Assembly: GCA_964563975.1 (NCBI GenBank)
Contig: CAZLZJ010000004.1
Span: forward strand, 18,500 to 82,499
Source: JAAYJR01 sp964563975
GTDB taxonomy: Bacteria; Bacteroidota; Bacteroidia; Bacteroidales; Prolixibacteraceae
DNA: 64,000 bases
Direction: 5' to 3'
A program made the translations under genes and the position numbers. Each line of letters opens with the position of its first letter. The stretch's first letter is position 1. Shown here piece after piece: positions 28,164 through 36,741 of the stretch. The notes under the pieces are model-generated. The model saw nothing but the letters and a program-made list of their open reading frames with translations, was not told where the DNA came from and made no database searches.

Positions 28164-28469
28164 ATGGATCAGCAGGAGAGAGGCAGATTATTAAAACAGA
28201 TAATGTGGGATTATAATATTCCTGCAAAGGACGTTGATGCGCTTCTGTCAGGAAAAAAGGAGACGGCCGGACATTATAGTCAGAGTACATTTTTTAAAAA
28301 GGTACTTGAATCTTATTCCTGGTACACTGTTCTGCAGCTTTATTCACCGGAAGAAATTAATAACCTTCTGACTGAAGAAATTATTACCGGATTGAGAAGT
28401 CCCTCTCTTAAAAAGAAATATGAATTCGTTAAGAAAAGATTACAGGAAATTATACCAAATTCAGGATAA
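28164..28469 (+). CDS. DUF6922-like protein, putative antitoxin partner
   Basis: The 101-aa protein (LLKQIMWDYNIPAKDVDALL near the start; YSWYTVLQLYSPEEINNLL in the middle) resembles the small proteins often encoded just before AbiEii-type nucleotidyltransferases in Bacteroidota. It has no recognisable DNA-binding motif beyond predicted helices. Its end overlaps the next gene by 50 bp, so the two are co-translated. Antitoxin function is inferred from this pairing; the DUF assignment is from memory of the pattern and should be treated as tentative. Confidence 0.6.
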   Translation: MDQQERGRLLKQIMWDYNIPAKDVDALLSGKKETAGHYSQSTFFKKVLESYSWYTVLQLYSPEEINNLLTEEIITGLRSPSLKKKYEFVKKRLQEIIPNSG

Positions 28470-29139
28470 GTTCTTAAAATGGTGGAGTAATTTTCATTTT
28501 CCATTTTATCTTACCGGGGGAACTGCTCTTGGACGGTTTTATATAAATCACAGACATAGCGAGGATCTTGATTTCTTTGTAAACAATGATCCTCAATTCC
28601 TTAATAATATGAAACGTATACAGGATGAAATAGGAAAGTACTTCTGTTTAAATCTTAAAAATGCACTGTTTACAGATGAATTTGTACGGATGTTTATTAC
28701 GGATGATAATCACGATCTTAAGCTGGAATTCGTAAATGATGTATCCTACAGATCGGGTAATCCTGTATCTTATTATTTTGGCCTGTTGGATACCCCGTTG
28801 AATATCTTGTCAAATAAACTTGGAGCCATAATATCACGGGAAGAACCTAAGGATATATTCGATATAGTCCATATCTCAATAAATTATTCATTTAACTGGC
28901 AGGAAGTCTTTTGGGAGTCAAAACAAAAGTCAATAATAAATGAAATTGATGTTGCAGAAAGATTAAGTGGTTTCCCCCCCCGGCTTCTTGAGAACATTAA
29001 CTGGAATATTAATTCAATTGACATTGATCAGTTCAGCAAAATTCTCCTGCAAATAGCCGATGATTTTCTTCTTGGAAAGGATAACTCAGTATGTCCGGGA
29101 ATAAATGCAATAGCCAATGCCAAACCATTAATTTTTTAG
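28420..29139 (+). CDS. AbiEii/AbiGii-type nucleotidyltransferase toxin
   Basis: The 239-aa protein carries the nucleotidyltransferase core FYLTGGTALGRFY followed by RHSEDLDFF, matching the GG-S-x-DLD metal-binding pattern of AbiEii toxins (type IV systems), and a later LEFVNDV that could supply the third acidic residue. LGAIISREEPKDIFDIVHI matches the conserved helical region K-x-x-A-x-x-R-x-x-x-KD. In known systems such enzymes add nucleotides to tRNA or related targets. The start overlaps the upstream gene. Its partner is a DUF6922-like protein rather than the classic AbiEi antitoxin. Confidence 0.82.
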   Translation: MNSLRKDYRKLYQIQDKFLKWWSNFHFPFYLTGGTALGRFYINHRHSEDLDFFVNNDPQFLNNMKRIQDEIGKYFCLNLKNALFTDEFVRMFITDDNHDLKLEFVNDVSYRSGNPVSYYFGLLDTPLNILSNKLGAIISREEPKDIFDIVHISINYSFNWQEVFWESKQKSIINEIDVAERLSGFPPRLLENINWNINSIDIDQFSKILLQIADDFLLGKDNSVCPGINAIANAKPLIF

Positions 29140-29281
29140 TGTCTTTGGGAGAAGTTACGCCTGACAACTGGTTGACAAGACCCGGGCTTTGTGGGAGAAT
29201 TTCATGATTAGTAAGAGATTTTAGATCATCGTAAATAGTGATGAATCTCCTGTGCCATATTTGAAAAAGTGTCATGTTGCT

Positions 29282-29409
29282 CAAAAAGTCGTTCGAAAAA
29301 ATGTAAAATAACGCAAAAAGTCCTTCCAAAAAATGTAAAATAACGCAAAAAGTCCTTCCAAAAAATGTAATTTTATGCAAAAAGTCATTTGAAAAAATGT
29401 AACTTTGTA
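29282..29409 (+). repeat. Four contiguous 32-bp repeats upstream of the DUF4143 ATPase
   Basis: Units start at 29282, 29314, 29346 and 29378, each exactly 32 bp, beginning CAAAAAGTC and containing AAAAAATGTAA at the same place. The last unit has changed so that its end reads TAACTTTG (29400-29407), a good -7 promoter box 13 bp before the ATG at 29421. A partial unit (TTGAAAAAGTGTCATG) precedes the array near 29270. No spacers separate the units. Confidence 0.9.
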
Positions 29410-29420
29410 TAAAAAAAGGT

Positions 29421-30737
29421 ATGTATCGAACGAAGATTGAAGATCTGAAGACCTGGAAAAATTCCACTTCCCGTAAACCTCTGATCATTCGTGGGGCCAG
29501 GCAGGTTGGAAAGACATGGCTCATGAAGGAGTTTGGGAAAATATATTATGAACAGACAATTTATATCAACTTCGAAAAGGATAAAAGGTTTCAGAGCCTT
29601 TTTACTGACGATTTTAATATCCAAAGGATTATTACTGCACTTCAGGCAGTATCGGGTTTAACAATTGATCCTGAAAAGACCCTGGTGATCTTTGATGAGA
29701 TTCAGGCACTTCCGGAAGGAATAACTGCATTAAAATATTTTCAGGAAGACGCTCCTGCTTATCATATCATTGCTGCCGGTTCACTGCTGGGAATGGCTCT
29801 CCATTCCAACATTTCCTTCCCTGTAGGGAAAGTGAATTTTTTGGATATGTATCCGTTGACATTTACAGAGTTTCTTATCGCAAATGGTGAAAAACCTCTT
29901 GCAGATATTCTTTTCAGTAAAGACTGGAAACTTATAAACTCGTTTAAAACAGGATTAATAAATCGCCTTCGACAATATTATTACGTGGGTGGAATGCCGG
30001 AACCTGTCCAAAAATTTTTGGAAAATAATAATTTCACAGATGTCCGGAAAATTCAGAAGGAGATACTGAATACATACGAATTGGATTTTTCGAAACATGC
30101 ACCTTCTGATATTGTTCCCCGTGTTCGTATGTTATGGAATTCAATTCCTTCACAACTGGCAAAAGAGAATCGCAAATTCATTTACGGTCTGATGAAAAAA
30201 GGCTCACGTGCAAAGGATTATGAATCAGCCTTTTTGTGGTTGACTGATTGTGGTCAGGCACATAAAGTTTACAGGGTAAATAAACCATCAATACCTCTTA
30301 AAGCTTATGAGAAGCGGGAGACATTCAAATTATTTCTTGTTGATGTGGGTCTTTTATCAGCAATGGCTGACCTGGATGCGGCAAGTCTTATTGAAGGAAA
30401 CAGGATATTCACAGAATTTAAGGGTGCCTTAACGGAACAATATGTTCATCAACAGCTCAATAGTTCTGGTAATTATGTTATTAATTACTGGTCTGCCGAG
30501 GGCGCAACATCTGAAATCGACTTTCTCCTCCAATATAATGGTCTTGTTGTTCCTGTTGAAGTCAAAGCAGAAGAGAATTTGCAGGCAAAAAGCCTTAAGT
30601 ATTTTTGTCAGAAATATAACCCTGCATTTGCAATACGAACCTCAATGTCGGATTTCAGAAAAGAAAGCTGGCTCATCAATGTTCCACTATATGCAATAGA
30701 ATTACTAAAAGAGATTACAGCTCCGGAAGGGTTATAA
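29421..30737 (+). CDS. AAA+ ATPase with C-terminal DUF4143 (PD-(D/E)XK-like) domain
   Basis: The 438-aa protein has Walker A GARQVGKT (25-32), Walker B LVIFDEIQ (about 93-100) and sensor I AAGSLLG. The C-terminal DUF4143 part shows ALTEQYVHQQL, INYWSAEGATSEIDFLL and VVPVEVKAEEN, which keep the E...D...ExK pattern of a restriction-like nuclease fold. Such ATPases are very common in Bacteroidota and are spread among genomes, but their role is not established. This gene stands alone between a toxin pair and a converging NAD synthase-like gene. Confidence 0.88.
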   Translation: MYRTKIEDLKTWKNSTSRKPLIIRGARQVGKTWLMKEFGKIYYEQTIYINFEKDKRFQSLFTDDFNIQRIITALQAVSGLTIDPEKTLVIFDEIQALPEGITALKYFQEDAPAYHIIAAGSLLGMALHSNISFPVGKVNFLDMYPLTFTEFLIANGEKPLADILFSKDWKLINSFKTGLINRLRQYYYVGGMPEPVQKFLENNNFTDVRKIQKEILNTYELDFSKHAPSDIVPRVRMLWNSIPSQLAKENRKFIYGLMKKGSRAKDYESAFLWLTDCGQAHKVYRVNKPSIPLKAYEKRETFKLFLVDVGLLSAMADLDAASLIEGNRIFTEFKGALTEQYVHQQLNSSGNYVINYWSAEGATSEIDFLLQYNGLVVPVEVKAEENLQAKSLKYFCQKYNPAFAIRTSMSDFRKESWLINVPLYAIELLKEITAPEGL

Positions 30738-30781
30738 TTCACCACTCACCGCTCACAACTCGTCGCTCACGGCTCACTACT

Positions 30782-31774
30782 TTATATTCCGTAATAATCC
30801 CGTACAGGTGACATCCGTAAATATTCCGTTGTTCTTTTCTTTCTTTCAAATCCCCGGAACAAAGCCTCCACACGTTCGGGTGTTTCACCCATAACGGCGG
30901 CAACCTCACTGACGGGATAGCCGTTTTCATATCCGTACCAGTATCTGTCCATCTGCTCAAAGGGGAGCTGATAGAAAAATTCTTCCTGCGTCTGCTCGGC
31001 AGAATAAGTATCTGTGGTGGGTGTCCTTTCAATAATTGCTTCAGGTACTCCCAGGTGTCTGGCAAGCTGATAGACCTGTGTTTTATAGAGATTGCCTATT
31101 GGCATCACATCTGCTCCGCCGTCGCCGTACTTGACAAAGAAGCCCTGTTCCTGTTCATGCCTGTTGGGTGTTCCGATAACTGCATAATGAAGAGCTTCGG
31201 CATGATGGTAGAGCATCGACATTCTTGTACGCTGCTTGAAATTGGATGAAGCAACAATCTGCAGATATTCTTTCACAGGAAGGATTTTTTCCTGCTCATT
31301 GCCATCCTTGTCAATGATTATCAGATAAAATACGGGAGGAAGATTGCTGAATAAACCGGTATCCTTCACCGCAATTTTCATCTTGTATGTCTGCGGATCA
31401 TATTCCGGAAACACTCGTTTCACAGCTTCATCGCGTCTTTCGTAACATCTGAATCCTTTAAGAGCATCCGTAATGTTTTCAGTAATGGCTTTCACCCCGA
31501 ATTTTGCAGCCAGTTCATCGGCAAGCATTTCACTGTCGGGACTGGAATCTTTCTCAGGAAGCATTATTCCCAGCACTTTGTCAGGGCCGAATGCCCGTGC
31601 GGAAAGAGCAAGACATACAGATGAATCGATACCTCCGCTGATACCTACGACACCACCTGTGCGCCGTATTTTGCGGAGAACATCATCGCGCATTTTTTCA
31701 ATAATTTCGTTTACAACATATTCAATGTTGTCGAGAAGGATAATGTCTTTTGAAAAAGGTTTTTTCTGGTTCAT
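30782..31774 (-). CDS. nadE: NAD(+) synthase-family ATP-pyrophosphatase
   Basis: The start is taken at 31774 (MNQKKPF); a longer frame back to 31900 would be encoded by the intergenic repeats and is unlikely. The 330-aa protein has the PP-loop VVGISGGIDSSV (about 46-57), FKQRTRMSMLYHHAE, VIGTPNRHEQEQGFFVKYGDGG and PTTDTYSAEQTQEEFFY, all as in NadE, without a glutaminase domain. NadE amidates nicotinate adenine dinucleotide using ammonia. Its length exceeds the 275-aa ammonia-dependent enzymes and its neighbour is an AsnB gene in a capsule cluster, so amidation or ligation of a glycan precursor is an alternative role. Confidence 0.82.
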   Translation of the reverse strand: MNQKKPFSKDIILLDNIEYVVNEIIEKMRDDVLRKIRRTGGVVGISGGIDSSVCLALSARAFGPDKVLGIMLPEKDSSPDSEMLADELAAKFGVKAITENITDALKGFRCYERRDEAVKRVFPEYDPQTYKMKIAVKDTGLFSNLPPVFYLIIIDKDGNEQEKILPVKEYLQIVASSNFKQRTRMSMLYHHAEALHYAVIGTPNRHEQEQGFFVKYGDGGADVMPIGNLYKTQVYQLARHLGVPEAIIERTPTTDTYSAEQTQEEFFYQLPFEQMDRYWYGYENGYPVSEVAAVMGETPERVEALFRGFERKKRTTEYLRMSPVRDYYGI

Positions 31775-31820
31775 AATTATATTTTTTATTTCATAACATG
31801 CAGGTTTCTTGTTCAGCCGG

Positions 31821-32075
31821 GGCAATGCTGACATTCCGGTTTGCCACGTCAATTCTGACATTCCGGTCCTGTCGGCATTGCTGATATTCCGGTTCGCCAC
31901 GTCAATTCTGACATTCCTGTTTACCCGGCATTGCTGATATTCCGATTCGCCACGTCAATTCTGACATTCTGTTCCGGCCGGCAATTCTGAAATTCCGTAC
32001 CGCCCGGCATTGCTTATGTTTCGGTTTGGCCGGCAATTCTGAAATTCCGTACCGCCCGGCATTGCTGACTATCGC
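31821..32075. repeat. Minisatellite of about ten 26-27-bp units
   Basis: Between the nadE-like and asnB genes, a unit GGCATTGCTGATATTCCG and its partner GTCAATTCTGACATTCC alternate. Units begin at 31821, 31874, 31927 and 31980 (53-bp double units), then at 32006, 32032 and 32058 (26-bp single units); the last is partial. The array fills nearly the whole 314-bp intergenic region. No coding or promoter function was seen. Confidence 0.9.
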
Positions 32076-32088
32076 ATTAAAGCAAGGG

Positions 32089-34056
32089 TCAAATATCCCG
32101 GACTATCTTCAGATTCTTCAATTCTCCCTTTTGGAATTCCTGGTTATTATTTTCAATGAACTGATCATACAGCAGATGTGTTGAAATTACTGCTGTGAGT
32201 GTCATGTTGTCAACTTCCGATGCAACGCCTGTTTTTTCTATTTTTGAAAGAAGTGATGAAACGGAATCATGATCAAATATTCCGGCTTTTCTGGTGTAGC
32301 TTTCGGACAACATCAGTTTTACATATTCCGGTGCATTCCCGGAAAGGAATACACTGCTTATAGGCGCCCGGTAGGGTTGCTTCGGACGTTTTAATATACT
32401 TTCAGGTATCCTGCCGGTCATGAGTTTTTTAAGCAGGAACTTTTCATTCAGGCCGTTGAGTTTCAGGCGGGGTGGAAGTGTTGCGCAGAATTCGATAACA
32501 CGGTGATCAAGAAAGGGATACCTTCCTTCCACAGAATTGGCCATAGCCATTCTGTCGCCCTGGGTTGATAAAAGATAGCCCGACATGAACACAGTTGTCT
32601 CGAGCCACTGGGCTTTTGCAAGAGGATCCCATTCATCGAAAGCGGCAGGCAGACTGTCAGATAATTCATCCAGGGGTGAATAACCGTCAAGAGTATTTTT
32701 TAAAGCGGCAGACAGATGCTTTTTAATATGATTCGAATTGTTCCATCTGAGCAGATGTGAATAGAAAGGATTGTCAGTATCATTCAGCTTATATCCGAAA
32801 AACATTCTGAGAATATTCGGACTGGCATTTCTCAGATGAGGTATGTCGGGGTACAATGTTTTCAGAAGCAGCGGCCTTGTTTGGGAATCAGGCTCCGATG
32901 CCCAGAACTTCCGGATCTTTGCTTCCCTGAAAATATCATAGCCTGCCAGTATCTCATCCGATCCCTCACCCGTGATAACCGCTTTGATATTATTTTCCCT
33001 TACCAGTCCGGCAAGAATAAGCATTGGAGCCGGAGCTGTACGTGTCATGGGGATCTCGGAATGCCATACCACTTTTGGAAAGATCCCTGCAATGGTTTCC
33101 GATGAACAGACAACTGATTTATGCTTAGTGTCAAAAAACCGTACGGCCTCTTCCTGGTAACTGCCTTCATCAAAATCTTTTTCCTCAAAAGCGATGGAAA
33201 ATGTATCGGGGCGCCGTTCTTCGATATCTTTGATATATGCAACGGTACTGGCTGAATCGATACCACCGCTCAGATAAGCGGCAATTTTTACATCGGCATG
33301 AAGACGGAGTTTTACTGCATCACTGAAAAGTTCACTGAACTGTTCCAGGGCATCATCTGGTTTTATTTCCCGGTTCACATTGCTGAAATCCGGACTCCAG
33401 AACTTTTCGCTTTTAACTCCGTTTTGACTGAAATGAAGGTAATGTCCGGGAGAAAGTTCAAGGATATTCCTGAAAGCAGTATAGGGTGTAAGACTTGTCC
33501 AGAAGGTATAGACCTGTGAAAGACTCTCATGTCTCAGCTCCCTTGAAATAAAGGGTTGTTCAAACAGCGCCTTGATCTCGGAAGCAAACGTGAATACGCC
33601 GTCAGTGATATTATAAAACAAAGGTCTTACGCCCACCCGGTCGCGGGCCAGAAACAATTCCCCCTCATATTTGTCCCATATGGCAAATGCAAACTGCCCG
33701 TTCAGCATGCGGAGACATTCTTTTCCATAGTGTATGTAAAGCTGCAGGAGGACTTCAGTATCCGAATGGGTATTGAACAGATATCCCTTTTTTTCAAGAT
33801 CCGTTCGCAGTTCCCTGTAATTGAATATTTCCCCGTTCAGAATGATCCGGTATCGTCCCGTACTTTCTGAAAGGGGTTGCTGACCTCCTGTCGGATCAAG
33901 GATACTTAACCTGACATGTCCCAGGGAAGCATTGTCTGACTGATAGATACCGCTTTCATCAGGTCCCCGGTGACTGATGGCACGGAGCATTGATGTTAAA
34001 ACGGCTGTTCTGGTGGCTTTGCCGTGAAAATCGATTATGCCGGCAATTCCACACAT
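32089..34056 (-). CDS. asnB: Glutamine-hydrolysing asparagine synthase-family amidotransferase
   Basis: The 655-aa protein starts MCGIAGIIDF, placing the glutaminase nucleophile at Cys2, then has HRGPDESGIY and LNGEIFNYRELR in the class II glutaminase domain, and YLSGGIDSASTVAYI (about residue 258-272) in the synthetase domain. It is therefore catalytically complete. In capsule or O-antigen loci such enzymes often amidate sugar acids rather than aspartate. Here its ATG lies 2 bp after the stop of an ACP gene and the operon begins with Wza- and Wzc-type genes, which supports a glycan role. Asparagine synthesis remains possible. Confidence 0.9.
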   Translation of the reverse strand: MCGIAGIIDFHGKATRTAVLTSMLRAISHRGPDESGIYQSDNASLGHVRLSILDPTGGQQPLSESTGRYRIILNGEIFNYRELRTDLEKKGYLFNTHSDTEVLLQLYIHYGKECLRMLNGQFAFAIWDKYEGELFLARDRVGVRPLFYNITDGVFTFASEIKALFEQPFISRELRHESLSQVYTFWTSLTPYTAFRNILELSPGHYLHFSQNGVKSEKFWSPDFSNVNREIKPDDALEQFSELFSDAVKLRLHADVKIAAYLSGGIDSASTVAYIKDIEERRPDTFSIAFEEKDFDEGSYQEEAVRFFDTKHKSVVCSSETIAGIFPKVVWHSEIPMTRTAPAPMLILAGLVRENNIKAVITGEGSDEILAGYDIFREAKIRKFWASEPDSQTRPLLLKTLYPDIPHLRNASPNILRMFFGYKLNDTDNPFYSHLLRWNNSNHIKKHLSAALKNTLDGYSPLDELSDSLPAAFDEWDPLAKAQWLETTVFMSGYLLSTQGDRMAMANSVEGRYPFLDHRVIEFCATLPPRLKLNGLNEKFLLKKLMTGRIPESILKRPKQPYRAPISSVFLSGNAPEYVKLMLSESYTRKAGIFDHDSVSSLLSKIEKTGVASEVDNMTLTAVISTHLLYDQFIENNNQEFQKGELKNLKIVRDI

Positions 34057-34058
34057 AA

Positions 34059-34316
34059 TCAGTAAGCAAGTTTATTGACAACGAAACCGGTCATCGCATT
34101 GATCGACTCGAAGTTTTCTTCAAGCAGATCCGAATCGCTGGTTTTTATTTTAAATTCTTCCTCAAGGAAAGTGATAAGCAGTATAAAGCCCATTGAATCA
34201 AAATATCCTTCCTTGAAAAGGAGAGATTCATCCTTTATCTTTTCACCGTCAACATGAGATGCCTGTACGATGTACTGCCTGATTTTTTCCTGAATAACTG
34301 TTTGATCGTAAGCCAT
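34059..34316 (-). CDS. Acyl carrier protein (capsule-cluster ACP)
   Basis: The start is taken at 34316 (MAYDQTVIQ). The 85-aa protein has a carrier fold with phosphopantetheine attachment Ser41 in GYFDSMGFILL followed by an acidic helix (FLEEEFKI). It lies 16 bp after the tyrosine autokinase gene and 2 bp before asnB. It is more similar to carriers of amino-acyl or secondary-metabolite systems than to fatty-acid ACP, judging by the FDSMG motif. The AMP-forming ligase at 21790 could load it. Confidence 0.85.
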   Translation of the reverse strand: MAYDQTVIQEKIRQYIVQASHVDGEKIKDESLLFKEGYFDSMGFILLITFLEEEFKIKTSDSDLLEENFESINAMTGFVVNKLAY

Positions 34317-34332
34317 ATTGAGATTTTTATTG

Positions 34333-36726
34333 TTAAGCAAATTTTTTGATCAGCGATGGTTTGTCCTTTTTGTAATAACTGTCATAACGCCCGTAGCGGC
34401 TTCCTTTAAGAGCCAGATCATTAAACACTACATCAAAATTATCTATTTTGTTTGTACTGAACATGGTAAGAACATCATTGAGAACATCTTTTCTGGTATG
34501 ATTATTTCTGCATACCAAAAGGATATGTGATGCATATTTTATCAGGGGAATAGCATCTGCAACAAGTCCTGTCGGCGTTGCATCAAGGATCACATATTCA
34601 AATTTGTTTTTCAGGTAAACCATAAGTTCATCCAGCACACCGGCCTCAATAAGTTCTGAACTGTTCGGAAGAACCGGTCCGGCAGGTATTATGGAAAGAT
34701 TATTTATACCGGATTTTGCTATCAGTTCCTCTTTCGGGGTATTATTGGCCATATAATGTGAAAGACCCTTTGAATTGTTTGTTTTGATCTTCTCATGAAG
34801 AGTGGGTCTGCGCAGATCACAGTCGACTAGTATTGATTTATGGCCGACCGATGCTATTGCCGCAGCCAGGTTAAAGGAAACGAAGCTTTTCCCGTCCATG
34901 GGCTGGGAGGAAGTGATCATTATTACCTTGAGGGGTTCATTTCTGAATTTGAGAAACAGGTTGCTCCGGAGATTCCTGAATGATTCGGCAATGGGTGATC
35001 CAGGAAACTCGGAAACAACAGCCTCGGTCTTGTAATAATTCGTGTAAATGAGGCTCAGAACGGGCCTTTTCAGCATTTTCTCAACATCACTCACCGAAGT
35101 GATCTTTTCGTTGAAGAAATTCCTGAGAATGATATAGAGAGTCGGAATAATAAATGCCAGGAATATGGCAAGTATCCAGTTAAGCATGGTTTTCGGCGAA
35201 AGAATGCTTTTGGTGGAATCGCGTGCCGGCTCCAGTATTTCGTAATCGGGATAATTTGATGCCATGGCTATTGCTGCCTCGGACTGCTTCTGAAGCAGGA
35301 AAGTGTATATGGCATCCGTCAGATTGAATTTCCGCTGCATACTCACCATGTTGAGCTCTGTCCGCGGAAGCCTTGATATTTGTCCGGAAAGTCTTTCTGC
35401 CCGGTAATTAAGTTCGTTCTGTGTTAAATTAAGGGTGTTGAGATTATTTTTTACATTCTCAATTATTGTCTGCCTCTGAAGTCTTATTTTGTTTTCAAGT
35501 TGTCCGAGGAAAAGGTTTTTTCCGGCATTATTGCTCAGAATGGCTGACCTCTCGGCATTCATGCTAAGCAGATCCAGAACAAGGGAATTCAGTATGGGAT
35601 CAACAACATTGGAACTGGACGGAGGAGCAAGTCCTGCCATATCTTCATTCTTTCCAAGATATTCCAGAACATAGTTATAATATCTTTCCTGTACCTGCAG
35701 GGTGACCATTTCATTTTCAATCTGAGTCATTTGCTGAAGAGCCTGCTGACCCTGATAGCTGAGATCAGTGACCTGGTAAGCCGATCTGTAATCCCTTAGT
35801 TTTGATTCCGATGTGACCAGGGAATCGGAAATGTCCGAGATCTGTGATTCAATGAATGTGATTGTATTCTGGGCAATCCTGTTCTTCTTCGAAAGATTCT
35901 CATCAAGATAGGTCTGGAGGTATTTGTTGAGAAAATCTATTGTCAGCCTGATATTTTCACCCTGAAACCTGACATTTATAAGAGAGGATCTTATGCTGAC
36001 GGGTTCGACAGTCAGTCTGCCGAGATATGATTTGGTAAGCTGGTCGATATGATAGAATACGAAATAATCGGTGTCGTCATTCTCCAGTTCCGTTGACAGC
36101 AGTTCCCTGTTAAGGAATACTGAGAATTTATAATATCTGTTGCTGATGGTCTCGTTGAAATTACAGATAGTGTCGACCTCCAGAACATGATTGGAACTGA
36201 CAATCACATTGTCAATATAATTGTATAATGAGACTTTTTCTTCCAATGCGGTTAACCTGAAACTGTTCTCATCAAGGACTTGTATATAGAACTTTACATT
36301 TATCGGCTGAACATGGGATTTATCAATACTGACTGAATAATGGTTGCCTGTAAAAATCTGTCCGGCCCGGCCGAAAAGTGTATTTTTTTCCTTGAAATAG
36401 CCTGTTTCAAGATTGAGATTTTTTATTGTTGCCGATACAAGACTGAATGAACTCAGGCTGTTGATGTCATTTTCAAGATTCCGTGCCTCAGAAAGATGTC
36501 TGAGTCCGCTGAAAAGATTGTTTGACTCCAGCAGGGACGAACGTCTGTCTTCAACCGGACCAATAACTGAATTTACTTCATATACAACCGGGGAAAATTT
36601 GTTTACCAGGAATGCTGCAGCAAATGCGATAGCAAAACTGACAATATAAAAGTATCTGTATTTTAAGGCCTGTAATATAAACTCCTTTATATTAAAACCT
36701 TCTGATGAATCGTTCTGGTAGCTCAT
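34333..36726 (-). CDS. Wzc-type polysaccharide co-polymerase/tyrosine autokinase
   Basis: The 797-aa protein has two membrane helices (about 25-45 and about 508-530) that enclose a long periplasmic Wzz-like coiled-coil region, then a cytoplasmic BY-kinase: Walker A ITSSQPMDGKSFVS, Walker A-prime ILVDCDLRRPTLHEK and Walker B YVILDATPTG. The tail is tyrosine-rich (SRYGRYDSYYKK), the expected autophosphorylation cluster. Such proteins control chain length and export of capsule or exopolysaccharide. It follows the Wza-type gene by 15 bp. Confidence 0.93.
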   Translation of the reverse strand: MSYQNDSSEGFNIKEFILQALKYRYFYIVSFAIAFAAAFLVNKFSPVVYEVNSVIGPVEDRRSSLLESNNLFSGLRHLSEARNLENDINSLSSFSLVSATIKNLNLETGYFKEKNTLFGRAGQIFTGNHYSVSIDKSHVQPINVKFYIQVLDENSFRLTALEEKVSLYNYIDNVIVSSNHVLEVDTICNFNETISNRYYKFSVFLNRELLSTELENDDTDYFVFYHIDQLTKSYLGRLTVEPVSIRSSLINVRFQGENIRLTIDFLNKYLQTYLDENLSKKNRIAQNTITFIESQISDISDSLVTSESKLRDYRSAYQVTDLSYQGQQALQQMTQIENEMVTLQVQERYYNYVLEYLGKNEDMAGLAPPSSSNVVDPILNSLVLDLLSMNAERSAILSNNAGKNLFLGQLENKIRLQRQTIIENVKNNLNTLNLTQNELNYRAERLSGQISRLPRTELNMVSMQRKFNLTDAIYTFLLQKQSEAAIAMASNYPDYEILEPARDSTKSILSPKTMLNWILAIFLAFIIPTLYIILRNFFNEKITSVSDVEKMLKRPVLSLIYTNYYKTEAVVSEFPGSPIAESFRNLRSNLFLKFRNEPLKVIMITSSQPMDGKSFVSFNLAAAIASVGHKSILVDCDLRRPTLHEKIKTNNSKGLSHYMANNTPKEELIAKSGINNLSIIPAGPVLPNSSELIEAGVLDELMVYLKNKFEYVILDATPTGLVADAIPLIKYASHILLVCRNNHTRKDVLNDVLTMFSTNKIDNFDVVFNDLALKGSRYGRYDSYYKKDKPSLIKKFA

Positions 36727-36741
36727 CGTTGTTTAATATAT

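Noticed and set aside
29282..29409. CRISPR-like array of 32-bp repeats
   Set aside because: The repeats are directly contiguous with no spacers, and no cas genes are present; it is a promoter-proximal tandem repeat.
31775..31900. 42-residue N-terminal extension of the NadE-like protein
   Set aside because: The extension is encoded by the intergenic minisatellite; family alignment starts after the ATG at 31774.
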